DNA from: Candidatus Poribacteria bacterium
Lineage (GTDB): Bacteria; Poribacteria; WGA-4E; WGA-3G
Reading direction: 5' to 3'
Length of the DNA: 50,656 nucleotides
Assembly (NCBI GenBank): GCA_012267415.1
Contig: JAAXGN010000113.1
Span: forward strand, 1-50,656
Below are positions 8,246 to 18,090 of the stretch, in pieces (the stretch's first letter is position 1; each line of letters starts with the position of its first letter). The notes under the pieces are model-generated. The model saw only the letters and a list, made by a program, of their open reading frames with translations. It was not told where the DNA came from and did not search any database. The translations under genes were made by a program, and so were the position numbers.

Positions 8246-9640
8246 CTACGCATCCTCTTTGAAATCCTGACTTTGCATCCCATAAGTTTGCATTCTGTGT
8301 TGTAGCTGACGTCGTGAGATTCCTAAGAGTTCGGCAGCTTTCGTCTGCGTTCCGTTTGTTTTTGTCAATGCTGCATGCACATATTCTCTTATTATCTCAT
8401 CTAAGGCAACACCGCTTTCTGGGATGTCAATCTCAAAATCGGTTGATGGTAAAGAAGTATCCATTATCTCTGGTGGTAGATCCTCAAGATCAATTGTAGC
8501 ACTTTCTGATAAGACGAAGATACGGTGAAGATAGTTCTCCAATTGACGTACATTGCCAAGCCACTCAAATCGACACAGCGCAGACATCGCGCGTTCCGTG
8601 ACCTGTTTGGGTTGTGCATCTACATACTCATTGTTGAATTTCTGAAGTAAGTAGTCTACAAGTAGTGGAATATCTGCAACACGTTCTCGCAGCGGAGGTA
8701 AATGGAGCGGAATAACGTTTAAACGGAAATATAGGTCTGAGCGAAAAGTCCCCTCTTTGACTTCTGCAACTAAATTCTTATTCGTTGCAGCGATAACACA
8801 CACATCAACCTTTATATTCTGAGTGCCACCAATACGACGTATCTCATGCTTCTCTAACACATGGAGCAGCGTACTTTGCATCTGGAGAGAGATATCACCA
8901 ACTTCATCAAGGAAGAGTGTACCCGAATCCGCAATTTCAAAAATACCTTTCTTCTGTTGAACTGCATCAGTGAATGCCCCTTTCTCGTGTCCAAAGAGTT
9001 CACTCTCAATAAGTGTCTCAGCAATTGCACCACAGTTGATTGTGACGAATGGACGGTCTTTACGATTCCCAAATTCATGCAATGCACGTGCCACAAGACT
9101 TTTCCCACTACCAGTCTCACCTGTAATGAGAACCTGTTTCACACCTCGATGGATAACACGTGCCATATTCTTAAAAAACTGTTGCATCTTATCACTCTCG
9201 CCAACAATGTAATCAATCTGGATATCGGGGATAGTCTCCTCTGCAGTCTTTTCTCCGTCCTGAATAGCACCTCGTGATTGTAGTGCCCTACCTACTTCCC
9301 GTTTAAGCACTTCCAGCTGAATCGGTTTTTCAAGATAATAAAACGCACCTTCATGTGCAACAAGATTTACAGCGTCATTTAGATCAGCGAAGGCAGTTAT
9401 TATCAACACAGGTAGACTGGGATCAATCTTCTTTATTTCACGCAATAGGTCCCGACCTTCAAACCTTGAAGACATCCACATATCGCTGATCACGACATCA
9501 AACATCTGCTCCTTTATCTTCTCTATAGCTGAAGTGCTATTATCATCTATATCAACCTCATATCCTTCACGTTGTAGGATCCGCTGTAGAATCGTAAGTT
9601 GTGCATGGTCGTCGTCTACTATCAATATTGAAGGCATCAA
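8246..9640 (-). CDS. NtrC-family sigma-54-dependent response regulator
   Basis: 464 residues in three parts. An N-terminal receiver domain has the acidic pocket at residues 9-11, phospho-acceptor Asp53 and Lys105 in YLEKP. The AAA+ domain has Walker A GETGSGKS (about 174-181), the sigma-54 contact loop GAFTDA (221-226) and Walker B TLFLDE (241-246). A C-terminal Fis-type helix-turn-helix (AAELLGISRRQLQHRM) binds enhancer DNA. It activates RNA polymerase with sigma-54 when phosphorylated, presumably by the histidine kinase encoded 54 bp upstream. Target genes cannot be told from the window. Confidence 0.95.
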   Translation of the reverse strand: MMPSILIVDDDHAQLTILQRILQREGYEVDIDDNSTSAIEKIKEQMFDVVISDMWMSSRFEGRDLLREIKKIDPSLPVLIITAFADLNDAVNLVAHEGAFYYLEKPIQLEVLKREVGRALQSRGAIQDGEKTAEETIPDIQIDYIVGESDKMQQFFKNMARVIHRGVKQVLITGETGSGKSLVARALHEFGNRKDRPFVTINCGAIAETLIESELFGHEKGAFTDAVQQKKGIFEIADSGTLFLDEVGDISLQMQSTLLHVLEKHEIRRIGGTQNIKVDVCVIAATNKNLVAEVKEGTFRSDLYFRLNVIPLHLPPLRERVADIPLLVDYLLQKFNNEYVDAQPKQVTERAMSALCRFEWLGNVRQLENYLHRIFVLSESATIDLEDLPPEIMDTSLPSTDFEIDIPESGVALDEIIREYVHAALTKTNGTQTKAAELLGISRRQLQHRMQTYGMQSQDFKEDA

Positions 9641-9694
9641 TGAATCCCCACTATGCAGTGATAGGTTTCTAAGAGGTGTTCTCTTACAACGCTA

Positions 9695-11572
9695 TCATAA
9701 GTTCTCATTCTCATCAGACACTTGTCTATATACCTGTTGTGTTCTCTTAATTGGCAATGTAATTCTAAACGCAGTACCCATCCCAATTTTGCTCCTTACC
9801 TCAACCTTACCTTGATGTGCGGTGATGATCTGGTGTGAAATAGCAAGTCCAAGACCAACACCACCATCGTCTTCCTTGGTTGTGAAGTATGCGTCATAAA
9901 TACGGTCCTGATGCTCTTCTGGTATCCCAATACCAGTATCACGGATCTCAAGCATAACGAAAGATGCGCCACGAATTTCCTCTAAAGTAGTCGTCAGATA
10001 AATGCTACCACCCTTCGGCATCGCTTGTATGCTATTCTGAACAAAATTAAAGAGAGTCTGACGAATTAACATCTCATCTAACAGTATGTCTGGCAAATTA
10101 GGTTCATAATTTCTGATGATCTGGACCTCTGCTTCGTCTGTTATCAACACAAATTCTGACAAGACAGAGTCCAGAAGATCATTCAGATTCTTCGCTGTTA
10201 AATCCAGTTTCTGAGGACGATTGAGCGTTAAGAACTGTTCCGAAGTCAATTTTAAGTCTTGGATCTTCTCGTCAACAATATCCAAAAAAACTTTCGCTTC
10301 TTCAATGTCATCAGCACTGACATTAGGCTGTGAGAATATGTTCTTCAAGTGTTGTGCTGTCATGCCGATTGAGTTGAGCGGATTGCGTATCTCATGGGCA
10401 ACCCCCGCAGCGAACTGTCCTAAAGCTGCGATCTTCCTTGAATGGGATGTTTTTAACTGGATAAACATACGGACTAAGTTACGTGTAGCTCTACTGATCT
10501 CATCAGTGGAGTATGTTCTGCTGAGATAGGATGTGAAATTTCCCGTTTCAGCATTCTGAATAATATCTGTCAGTCGCGCAAGCGGTTTCAGAATCAGATG
10601 ATTGGTCATAAGATGTATCAAAACAACAAGCAAAAGTCCGACTATAGCAAAAAAAACAGCATGTTTCAAGAGTGAGGATTGGATAGAATTTCCAATATAT
10701 GGCACATCGTAAAGTACCCGGATATACCCGCTGTTTGCATAAGCCATTTTTATCCAAAAGTCATTTCCATCTAACCACAGATCATACACATGACCGCTAT
10801 CTGTGTCAGTGATCCGCCATTGATTATTTCCATTATCAACAGTCACAGTTGAATCTGGAGACAAATATATCTTATTTGTTATAAACAACCGCCATAAACC
10901 TAAATCAAATTTACCCTTATTTAACGCATTCTGATAAATAAGTTCTGGACGAATCTCTTCAATGATGGTAACTTCTGTATCTCGCCGTGCCGCAAGGTCT
11001 TTTGAAACCGCATCCGCTGATACCAACATTTCCCAGAAATCGAGAGGTAAATCTTCTACTTTCAACGCAGTTTCTGACTCTGGTTCTGAGGGTATTAGTC
11101 TCTTCGCTGGGACTGAATACTTTATTAATATAGTTGTTGCATTGTGATTATCTACTGTATCAATTATACTACCATCTGTTTTAATCTGTTCAATATCACT
11201 TTCTGATAGGACTAAACTCGGCCTTTCATCACTGCCCTCACTGTTCAGTAGACTCGAACGGACCCTATTATCACCTAAAGTAACTTGAACGTTTAGAACA
11301 TCTTTCAAGTCCTTGTGCTGTTGCTTTAGGTCTATAAGTGTTTGGTTTATATTCTCAACATTGAAAGCTTGAGAAGTTGTGAGTTCTTTTACAACAGCAT
11401 TGAGGATAGTATTCTCCGCGATCTTCTTTAGAAAGGCTCCCTGCTCAGCACCTAAAGCGTGGATCTCATTCATCTCTCTACGGATATGAATACTATTAAA
11501 AAAATAGAAAGCAACGAGGACAATGATTACGATTACGTTGATTATCAGTGTATACTTCCACTGTAGACGCAT
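9695..11572 (-). CDS. Membrane sensor histidine kinase
   Basis: 625 residues. A first membrane helix (about 8-26), a long extracytoplasmic sensor region (about 28-302) with no domain I can name, and a second helix (about 303-325) are followed by a HAMP linker. Then come the dimerisation box AAGVAHEIRNPLN with phosphorylated His393, and an HATPase domain with the N box NFVQNSIQAM, DTGIGIP and GLGLAI motifs. The kinase and the downstream sigma-54 response regulator form one minus-strand operon. The kinase core is of the NtrB/AtoS type. Confidence 0.95.
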   Translation of the reverse strand: MRLQWKYTLIINVIVIIVLVAFYFFNSIHIRREMNEIHALGAEQGAFLKKIAENTILNAVVKELTTSQAFNVENINQTLIDLKQQHKDLKDVLNVQVTLGDNRVRSSLLNSEGSDERPSLVLSESDIEQIKTDGSIIDTVDNHNATTILIKYSVPAKRLIPSEPESETALKVEDLPLDFWEMLVSADAVSKDLAARRDTEVTIIEEIRPELIYQNALNKGKFDLGLWRLFITNKIYLSPDSTVTVDNGNNQWRITDTDSGHVYDLWLDGNDFWIKMAYANSGYIRVLYDVPYIGNSIQSSLLKHAVFFAIVGLLLVVLIHLMTNHLILKPLARLTDIIQNAETGNFTSYLSRTYSTDEISRATRNLVRMFIQLKTSHSRKIAALGQFAAGVAHEIRNPLNSIGMTAQHLKNIFSQPNVSADDIEEAKVFLDIVDEKIQDLKLTSEQFLTLNRPQKLDLTAKNLNDLLDSVLSEFVLITDEAEVQIIRNYEPNLPDILLDEMLIRQTLFNFVQNSIQAMPKGGSIYLTTTLEEIRGASFVMLEIRDTGIGIPEEHQDRIYDAYFTTKEDDGGVGLGLAISHQIITAHQGKVEVRSKIGMGTAFRITLPIKRTQQVYRQVSDENENL

Positions 11573-11605
11573 CGCTTCTTCTCCAAATGCTGTCAGAAGT
11601 GCATC

Positions 11606-13087
11606 TCAGTTCAGCCTTTTGACAGCCTTCCGCCAATCCCGAAGTTTCAGTTCTCGTTGTTTGGCATTCATTTGAGGTATAAACACGTTGTTGATTTTTC
11701 TGTGCTTTTCAAGTTCAGCAACATCGTTCCAGACACCTGAAGATAATCCCGCGAGATATGCGGCACCGAGACCTGTCGTTTCAGTTCGTTCGGGCCGTTC
11801 AACTTCTATATTTAGAATATCTGCTTGAAACTGCATGAGAAAATCATTAGCAACCGCTCCACCATCCACACGTAATCGTTCAAGCGAAGTTCCCGCATCA
11901 GTCATCATTGATGTCACCACATCTGCAGATTGAAATGCTATTGATTCTAATGTTGCCCGGACAATATGTTCCTGTGTTGTACCGCGTGTTAAACCAAAGA
12001 TAGCACCTCTGACATCTACATTCCAATAGGGAGCACCTAATCCAGTAAATGCTGGCACAACAACCACCCCCGCGGTATCTTCAACCTGTCCTGCAAGTTT
12101 CTCTGTTGCTTCAGCAGATTCTATTATTCCTAAACCGTCTCTAAGCCACTGTACAGCTGCACCAGCGACAAATACACTTCCTTCCAACGCGTAAACAGGT
12201 TCGGCATTAAAACTACAAGCAAGTGTCGTCAATAGTCCTGACTTCGACGCAATTCTTTCTGAACCACTATTTAGCATAAGAAAACAACCTGTCCCATAAG
12301 TATTCTTGACCATGTTAGGTTGTGTGCACAACTGACCAAATAATGCAGACTGTTGATCGCCAGCAATCCCACATATTGGAATTCCTGCCAAAGGAGGAAT
12401 ACGGACTATACCAAAATGACTTGAAGACGGATATACTTCTGGTAAAATAGTCTCCGGTACATTAAAAATGTTAAGTAGTGATTTGTCCCATTTGAGCGCA
12501 TCTATATCAAATAGTAACGTTCGCGATGCATTCGTGTAATCAGTTTTATGTTCTGTCCCATCCGTCAATTTCCATAAGAGCCATGTATCAATTGTGCCAA
12601 AAGCAAGTTCTCCTTTCTCAGCCTTAGCTCGTGCTCCATTGACACTATCCAAAATCCATGCGATTTTTGTTGCAGAAAAATACGGATCAATTACAAGTCC
12701 CGTTTTTGATCTTATATCTTCAGCAACACTGACTTCAGTTCTTAGTTCATTACAAATTTCTGCTGTGCGACGGCACTGCCAAACAATCGCGGGATAGATC
12801 GGTTTCCCAGTTTTACGTTCCCAGATAACAGTGGTTTCACGTTGGTTCGTAATTCCGATACCAGCAATGCTGATGTCTGTATCAGCCTTATCTAACGCCT
12901 CTTTTATAGCGTCCCGAGTCGCATCCCATATCTCATCAGGATTGTGTTCTACCCATCCGGGTTGCGGATAATATTGTGCAAATTCTTTATAGCCTTGAGA
13001 AGCGATGTTTCCGTCCGAATCAACGAGTAATACTGTCGTACCGGTTGTGCCCTGGTCTATTGAGAGTATGTATGAAGCGTTTACCAT
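11606..13087 (-). CDS. glpK: Glycerol kinase
   Basis: FGGY-family kinase that phosphorylates glycerol to sn-glycerol-3-phosphate with ATP. The 493 residues match GlpK (about 500). The N-terminal phosphate loop SIDQGTTGTT is at residues 9-18. NQRETT and WQCRRT are the classical GlpK segments that contact glycerol. The C-terminal actin-like domain has GLGAPYWNVDVRGAIFGLTRGT and LRVDGGA. It ends 34 bp before the histidine kinase on the same strand. No glycerol facilitator or dehydrogenase gene is adjacent. Confidence 0.96.
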   Translation of the reverse strand: MVNASYILSIDQGTTGTTVLLVDSDGNIASQGYKEFAQYYPQPGWVEHNPDEIWDATRDAIKEALDKADTDISIAGIGITNQRETTVIWERKTGKPIYPAIVWQCRRTAEICNELRTEVSVAEDIRSKTGLVIDPYFSATKIAWILDSVNGARAKAEKGELAFGTIDTWLLWKLTDGTEHKTDYTNASRTLLFDIDALKWDKSLLNIFNVPETILPEVYPSSSHFGIVRIPPLAGIPICGIAGDQQSALFGQLCTQPNMVKNTYGTGCFLMLNSGSERIASKSGLLTTLACSFNAEPVYALEGSVFVAGAAVQWLRDGLGIIESAEATEKLAGQVEDTAGVVVVPAFTGLGAPYWNVDVRGAIFGLTRGTTQEHIVRATLESIAFQSADVVTSMMTDAGTSLERLRVDGGAVANDFLMQFQADILNIEVERPERTETTGLGAAYLAGLSSGVWNDVAELEKHRKINNVFIPQMNAKQRELKLRDWRKAVKRLN

Positions 13088-13296
13088 GTTCCGTATTGAT
13101 GCAATCCAATTTTTCTCAATTCAATCTTAATAAAGACTAAGATATTATCTGGTTATGCGCTGTACGTTGATCTTGACTTGCATTACAATTCTAAACAATT
13201 CCTCAAAAATGGTCAAGTTGTTTCTTTTGCAAGGATGTGCAAATGTTCTGAGGATTTAGATATGGTACTATAGAAACGGATGCTCTATCTCTGCAC

Positions 13297-14937
13297 TCAA
13301 ACTTTCTTAGATACCTGCTCCGCCAATCGAGTAAGTGCAGGTGACATGTCTGATTTGTCAAGTGCTGCTTCAATCAGGACAAAATGTTGCGTATCGGTAA
13401 GCGCGGCTTTCATTGCCGTATCAAATTCGCCCTCGGTACGGACCGCAAATGCACTTCCAGCACCCAACAGATCAGGCACACGAGTATAACGCCAGTTCTC
13501 TACATCGTTAAAGTGACCTTCAAGAAGAGGACGCATGGTACCATAACCTTGATTGTTTAAAACAAGGATAATCGGGTTCAGACCATAACGAATAGTTGTT
13601 GAGAGTTCTGTTCCAGTCATTTGGAAGGCACCATCTCCGACAATAACTAATGGTCTGGAATTGGGTTTACCCAGTTGTGCCCCAATAGCAGCGGGAATTG
13701 CAAATCCCATTGAAGTATAATAGGCAAGAGAAATAAAATCTGTCTGTTCTGGCAGCCGTAAATCCGCTGCACCCCAAAGGCTGTCACCAACATCAGGAAT
13801 AACCGTCAAACCATCATGCAGGAACTGATTCAGATGTTGGAATAGACGCTGCACCGTTAACGCTCGCTCAGGTTCCATGACAAAAGGGTCCGACACTTCC
13901 AATACCCATTCTAAGTTCGCTTCGGGACGTCTGGTGAGTTGTGGAGTACATAAACCATCCAAAAAATCCTCAAACGTCACATCTTCATAAGTGGAGTAAC
14001 AGACAGAAATCTTGTCTGAGGTGGCATAGACACTGCGGCTTCGCGCAAGGTTTGCCGTATAAATACCAAGGTTGACATCAGTCATGAAAGCACCAAGAGT
14101 AATAAGACAATCAGAAGTTTCAACAAGCGTTGTGATCTCTGTTCTACCCATTGCACCACCATAGATACCCAAGTAGAGAGGATGTGCTTCTGGCATAACC
14201 GATTTTCCCAGCAACGTAGTTACTACGGGGATCTGCTTTTCTTCTGCAAGCCGAAGTAATTTGTCCCTAAACCCGAATCTATGTAATTCAACACCCGCTA
14301 AAATGACCGGATTATCGGATTGATTTATATACGCAATGGCATTATCTAACGCAGCATCAAGTATTTCCGGGTCACTGTCGCGTTCATAAGTTGAAGGTCG
14401 TTGGTAGACTGACCCATGCATGCTTACCATATCCCGTGGTAGTTCAATGTAGCCAGGACGTTTATGCCAATAAACGGCATCCAACACTCTATCTATCTCG
14501 TTAAAGGCGGTAAAAGGTTCGTCAAGTAGTGATGATGCAACGGTAATCTCTTCATAGATACGTTGTTGTGTAAAAAAATTCTTGCCTGTATGGTGCAAGA
14601 GAGCCCCCTCAGTGCGCTCTTGTATTCCTGGACCGCCGCTAATAACAACCAGCGGCGATTTTTCAGCATAGGCAGCTGTGATTGAATTAATCATAGATAA
14701 ACCACCGACACCGTATGTTACACATACAACCCCCATGCCGTTTGTTCGGGCATAAGCATCTGCAGCAAACCCCGCTGTATCTTCTCGCGTTGTTCCGATA
14801 TGTTGAATAGGACTCTGTTCAATCATACCAAAAAACTGAACGATATAATCACCAGGTATACCGAATATGTGATCAATTCCGTAACTCTCTAACTTTTTCA
14901 GAAGATAGTCACCAATCGTTGGTTCTCTATTTGACAT
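13297..14937 (-). CDS. ThDP-dependent 2-oxoacid decarboxylase (pyruvate/indolepyruvate decarboxylase family)
   Basis: 546 residues in the usual order: PYR domain (1-180), central domain, PP domain (360-546). The conserved Glu activating thiamine diphosphate is in the TTREDTAGFAADAYAR segment. The Mg/ThDP motif begins GDGAFQMTG and ends with NNQGYGT. Length, the IPGDY start and the layout point to the pyruvate/indolepyruvate/branched-chain oxoacid decarboxylase group rather than acetolactate synthase. The substrate cannot be assigned from sequence alone. It is a stand-alone minus-strand gene. Confidence 0.88.
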   Translation of the reverse strand: MSNREPTIGDYLLKKLESYGIDHIFGIPGDYIVQFFGMIEQSPIQHIGTTREDTAGFAADAYARTNGMGVVCVTYGVGGLSMINSITAAYAEKSPLVVISGGPGIQERTEGALLHHTGKNFFTQQRIYEEITVASSLLDEPFTAFNEIDRVLDAVYWHKRPGYIELPRDMVSMHGSVYQRPSTYERDSDPEILDAALDNAIAYINQSDNPVILAGVELHRFGFRDKLLRLAEEKQIPVVTTLLGKSVMPEAHPLYLGIYGGAMGRTEITTLVETSDCLITLGAFMTDVNLGIYTANLARSRSVYATSDKISVCYSTYEDVTFEDFLDGLCTPQLTRRPEANLEWVLEVSDPFVMEPERALTVQRLFQHLNQFLHDGLTVIPDVGDSLWGAADLRLPEQTDFISLAYYTSMGFAIPAAIGAQLGKPNSRPLVIVGDGAFQMTGTELSTTIRYGLNPIILVLNNQGYGTMRPLLEGHFNDVENWRYTRVPDLLGAGSAFAVRTEGEFDTAMKAALTDTQHFVLIEAALDKSDMSPALTRLAEQVSKKV

Positions 14938-15122
14938 GAAGATTCCTCATCTTAATCTCAATACAGATAATTAATCATCATTGATGAAAACATTATAATT
15001 ACAATCCAAAGGAATTTTCTAATGAGTATTCTAACACTTTTTTGCAAAATTGACGACTTTTTTTAGCATAATAGACATTTCTGGCATCGCTACCCCTTCA
15101 GCACGATAAACCAACAACACAA

Positions 15123-15151
15123 TTGATAATATCCCAAAGTAATGCTATAAT
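15123..15151 (+). promoter_or_regulatory. Sigma-70-type promoter for the SUMF1-domain gene
   Basis: TTGATA (15123-15128) and TATAAT (15146-15151) with a 17-bp spacer, about 45 bp before the ATG. Confidence 0.6.
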
Positions 15152-15195
15152 GGTGTAAATTACATATTCTACCTAACTGAAGATTGCACTTTAGC

Positions 15196-15915
15196 ATGCA
15201 TATAGAACCCATCAATTACACTCTAATCCCCATTCCTGAAGGACCCTTTACGATGGGAACTTATCCAACTGGTTTGCGAAAAACCGATCCTGAAGAACCA
15301 CAACGAAGTGTCACTTTGGATGCCTATGCAATCGGTAAATTTCATGTCACCAATTCACAATATGCGTTGTTTGTTGAAGAGACAAATTATCGGCATCCAC
15401 TATTCTGGAATGATGAACGGTTTAATGGTGAAGAGTGTCCTGTTGTCGGTGTGAGTTGGTATGATGCAACCAATTTCTCTGAATGGTTAAGCCATCTCAC
15501 GGGTATAGACTATCGCTTGCCAACGGAAGCAGAATGGGAGAAAGCTGCGCGCGGCACCGATGGCAGAGAATACCCATGGGGTAATGAATGGGACGCAAGT
15601 AAGGCAAATACTGCTGAATCTCGGTTGAAAAAACTAACACCTGTTGGAAGTTACCCTGATGGAATAAGTCCTTTCGGTTGCTACGATATGGCAGGAAACG
15701 CTTACGATTGGTGTAACGATTGGTTTCATATTGATACCTATAAGTACTCTGATCCGGATAACCCGATGGGAGCAGCTGAAGGTAGAAGAAAAGTCATACG
15801 TGGCGGTTCATGGCTTCCACGGGGAGAGTTTGCTGCAAGGTGTGCAAATCGAGCATCTTATGAACCAACACGCGCAGTACATAACGTGGGTTTTCGGGTG
15901 GCAGTAGACCTCTAG
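15196..15915 (+). CDS. SUMF1/FGE-fold domain protein, probably not a true sulfatase activator
   Basis: 239 residues from ATG 15196; a TTG four codons earlier is also in frame. The formylglycine-generating-enzyme fold is clear from IPEGPFTMGT at the start, DAYAIGKFHVTNSQYALFV, YRLPTEAEWEKAARG, YPWGNEWDASKAN, DMAGNAYDWCNDWF and the end RGGSWLPRGEFAARCANR...GFRVA. A copper-binding active-site Cys pair as in true FGE is not evident in the C-terminal region, where only a single Cys appears in AARCANR. It is therefore more likely one of the many FGE-fold proteins of unknown function. A sulfatase is encoded about 33 kb away. Confidence 0.85.
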   Translation: MHIEPINYTLIPIPEGPFTMGTYPTGLRKTDPEEPQRSVTLDAYAIGKFHVTNSQYALFVEETNYRHPLFWNDERFNGEECPVVGVSWYDATNFSEWLSHLTGIDYRLPTEAEWEKAARGTDGREYPWGNEWDASKANTAESRLKKLTPVGSYPDGISPFGCYDMAGNAYDWCNDWFHIDTYKYSDPDNPMGAAEGRRKVIRGGSWLPRGEFAARCANRASYEPTRAVHNVGFRVAVDL

Positions 15916-15946
15916 TGTTCTGTCCAATTTAAAATTGCTGTAACCC

Positions 15947-16017
15947 CGTTAGTAGTAGGGCAATTCATTGCCCGTTTTCCCTTCAAGAACGGGCAATGAA
16001 TTGCCCTACTACTAACG
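15947..16017. repeat. 30-bp perfect inverted repeat (GGGCAATTCATTGCCC family)
   Basis: Arms 15947-15976 and 15988-16017 are perfect reverse complements around an 11-nt loop. Each arm also contains an inner palindrome, GGGCAATTCATTGCCC. Related copies lie at 43553-43579 and 50157-50220. It sits between two co-directional genes and could be a miniature mobile repeat or a very stable terminator. Confidence 0.9.
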
Positions 16018-16062
16018 AATTCACATGTAATTCAAGGGTAAACAGTCTACTATTTCCCAAAG

Positions 16063-17151
16063 ATGATTATGAAGAAAAGAGATCTATCAGACTCAAAAAA
16101 AGATTTCCAGGCATCGCTGCTAACATGGTTTGAGGAACATCAACGGAAACTACCTTGGCGAGGTGTTCAGGATCCTTACCTAATCTGGGTTTCAGAGGTA
16201 ATGCTACAGCAGACGCAGGTAATTAAAGTCATTGACTACTATCAGAAATTTATTGAACGGTTCCCAAATGTGCAACAACTTGCAGATGCACCGCTTCAAG
16301 ATGTTCTAAAGGTGTGGGAAGGTTTAGGATATTACGCCAGGGCAAGAAACCTACACAGAGCAGCCACTACTGTCATGACAGAGCTTGATGGAGAAATCCC
16401 TAAAGAATATGATGTGTTCAGGAAGTTACCAGGTGTAGGGGACTACAGTGCTGCCGCAGTCCTAAGCATCGCTTTCAATGAACCTTACGCAGCAGTTGAT
16501 GGAAACATAAAACGCGTATTGTCAAGACTCCACCAACTCGAAACACCCGTTAACGATACTGCATCTACCAAAGTTTTTCAACAACATGCAGACGAAATAT
16601 TGGATACACAGCGACCCGGACTTTTCAATCAAGCGATGATGGAATTAGGTGCTACTATCTGCCGACCACAATCCCCAACGTGTCTCGTATGTCCTGTCAA
16701 AACGTATTGCGAAGTATTCCACAACAACAGTCAGAGTGAATATCCGAAAAGACGCACAACAAAAGCAATACCGGAACATCAGATGGCAGCTGCCGTAATC
16801 TACAGAGAATCTAAGGTATTGCTTATCCAACGTCCACTTGAAGGGTTATTAGGTGGACTCTGGGAATTTCCAAGCGGACGTCTAACAGAAAATGAGACTT
16901 TAGAAAAGGGCTGCTTCCGCATCATCAATGAAACTGTCAACGTATCTATCTCAAACCTGCAATACCTCACCCGCGTGAAACACGCATTTACGCACTTTAA
17001 GATAGTTGTGGATGTGTTCAAGTGTGATTATGATTCGGGTGAAGTCGTGCTTGATGGTCCAATAGATGCGAAATGGGTTGGCGTGACGGAAGTATCAAAA
17101 TATCCACTACCACGCGCAACCCATAAATTCTTAGAAAAATCAGGTCTGTGA
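16063..17151 (+). CDS. mutY: A/G-specific adenine DNA glycosylase
   Basis: Removes adenine mispaired with 8-oxoguanine in base excision repair. 362 residues. The catalytic Glu lies in EVMLQQTQV, the helix-hairpin-helix is LPGVGDYSAAAV, and the catalytic Asp is in AAVDGNIKRVL. The [4Fe-4S] cluster loop has the exact Cys-x6-Cys-x2-Cys-x5-Cys spacing (CRPQSPTCLVCPVKTYC). The C-terminal 120 residues form the NUDIX-like 8-oxoG recognition domain (LLGGLWEFPSGR). Two in-frame ATGs are two codons apart and neither has a good Shine-Dalgarno. It converges on and overlaps the aldo/keto reductase gene by 12 nt. Confidence 0.96.
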   Translation: MIMKKRDLSDSKKDFQASLLTWFEEHQRKLPWRGVQDPYLIWVSEVMLQQTQVIKVIDYYQKFIERFPNVQQLADAPLQDVLKVWEGLGYYARARNLHRAATTVMTELDGEIPKEYDVFRKLPGVGDYSAAAVLSIAFNEPYAAVDGNIKRVLSRLHQLETPVNDTASTKVFQQHADEILDTQRPGLFNQAMMELGATICRPQSPTCLVCPVKTYCEVFHNNSQSEYPKRRTTKAIPEHQMAAAVIYRESKVLLIQRPLEGLLGGLWEFPSGRLTENETLEKGCFRIINETVNVSISNLQYLTRVKHAFTHFKIVVDVFKCDYDSGEVVLDGPIDAKWVGVTEVSKYPLPRATHKFLEKSGL

Positions 17152-18090
17152 TCCAAACTTTTCCTCGTATTTCTCCCATACTTCATCTGGTAATGGCGTA
17201 CTCGCTGCCCGGACATTCGCCTCTAACTGTTCAATATTGAGACTACCGATATTATTCCCGTGTATCCGCTCCTCCTTAAGACAGAACTGGAGTGCAAGCT
17301 GAAGTAGGCTGATGTCCTCTTCAACACACCACTGCCAAATTGGATATGATGCCGCAACATCACCTTCTTTTCTCCAACGTCCGCGTTCAATTTCCGCATC
17401 CAGATCAACACCTGTGAGAATACCCCGTAAGATAGACCATCCATTCATCACACCGACATCTGCTTCTGCTGCGGCAGGTAAGATAGTATCCTTCACCGAT
17501 TGTCTGATAAGGTTGTAATCATTGAAACATAAGAGCAGATCCACATCACCCGTAGCGATAGTCTTCAGATGGAAATCATGGGGATGCATGCCGTAGCCTA
17601 CGAAGTTAACAAGTCCGCGTTCCTTACACTTGAGTAACCCCTCAAGGGTGCCACCCTTTTCGAGTGTTGGGTCAATTTCGCCAGGATCATGTATTAACAT
17701 ACCATCCAAATAATCAATGTTGAGTATTCTCAATTGGTCTTCCAGATCAGCAATCGCGCGGTCTGCAGAATAGTCGGGTCTTCCTTGTCCATACCCACCC
17801 CATTCCGCTGCTGAATGACAACAGAGTCTTGCGGTAATTATCACATCCTCGCGCGGAATCTCCTTCATCGCAAGACCGAGTTTTCGTAGAGAATCGCCGT
17901 AACAACGGGCACAATCAAAATGATTCACACCAATTGAGATTGAGTGTTTGATTAAATGAATTGCATCTTCATCCGATACAAAACCGAAGTTGTTCCCAAA
18001 TCCTTGTGTACCGAACGGAACAACAGGAATACTTAATTCTGTTCTACCTAAACGTCTCCGAGGAATTGTAGGTAGGGGTTGATTTGCCAT
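17140..18090 (-). CDS. Aldo/keto reductase
   Basis: 316 residues, TIM-barrel NAD(P)H-dependent oxidoreductase. The family tetrad is visible as Asp and Tyr in NHFDCARCYGDS, with the active-site His in YLDGMLIHDPGE; the usual Lys position is less clear, in the ITARLCC segment. The start overlaps the stop of the small upstream gene as TAATG, so the two are translationally coupled. It therefore belongs to a three-gene minus-strand unit with the zeta-like kinase. Substrate unknown. Confidence 0.88.
   Translation of the reverse strand: MANQPLPTIPRRRLGRTELSIPVVPFGTQGFGNNFGFVSDEDAIHLIKHSISIGVNHFDCARCYGDSLRKLGLAMKEIPREDVIITARLCCHSAAEWGGYGQGRPDYSADRAIADLEDQLRILNIDYLDGMLIHDPGEIDPTLEKGGTLEGLLKCKERGLVNFVGYGMHPHDFHLKTIATGDVDLLLCFNDYNLIRQSVKDTILPAAAEADVGVMNGWSILRGILTGVDLDAEIERGRWRKEGDVAASYPIWQWCVEEDISLLQLALQFCLKEERIHGNNIGSLNIEQLEANVRAASTPLPDEVWEKYEEKFGSQT

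Noticed and set aside
8861..9277. 138-residue frame opposite the response regulator
   Set aside because: Fully inside the AAA+ domain coding sequence of the regulator; no independent evidence.
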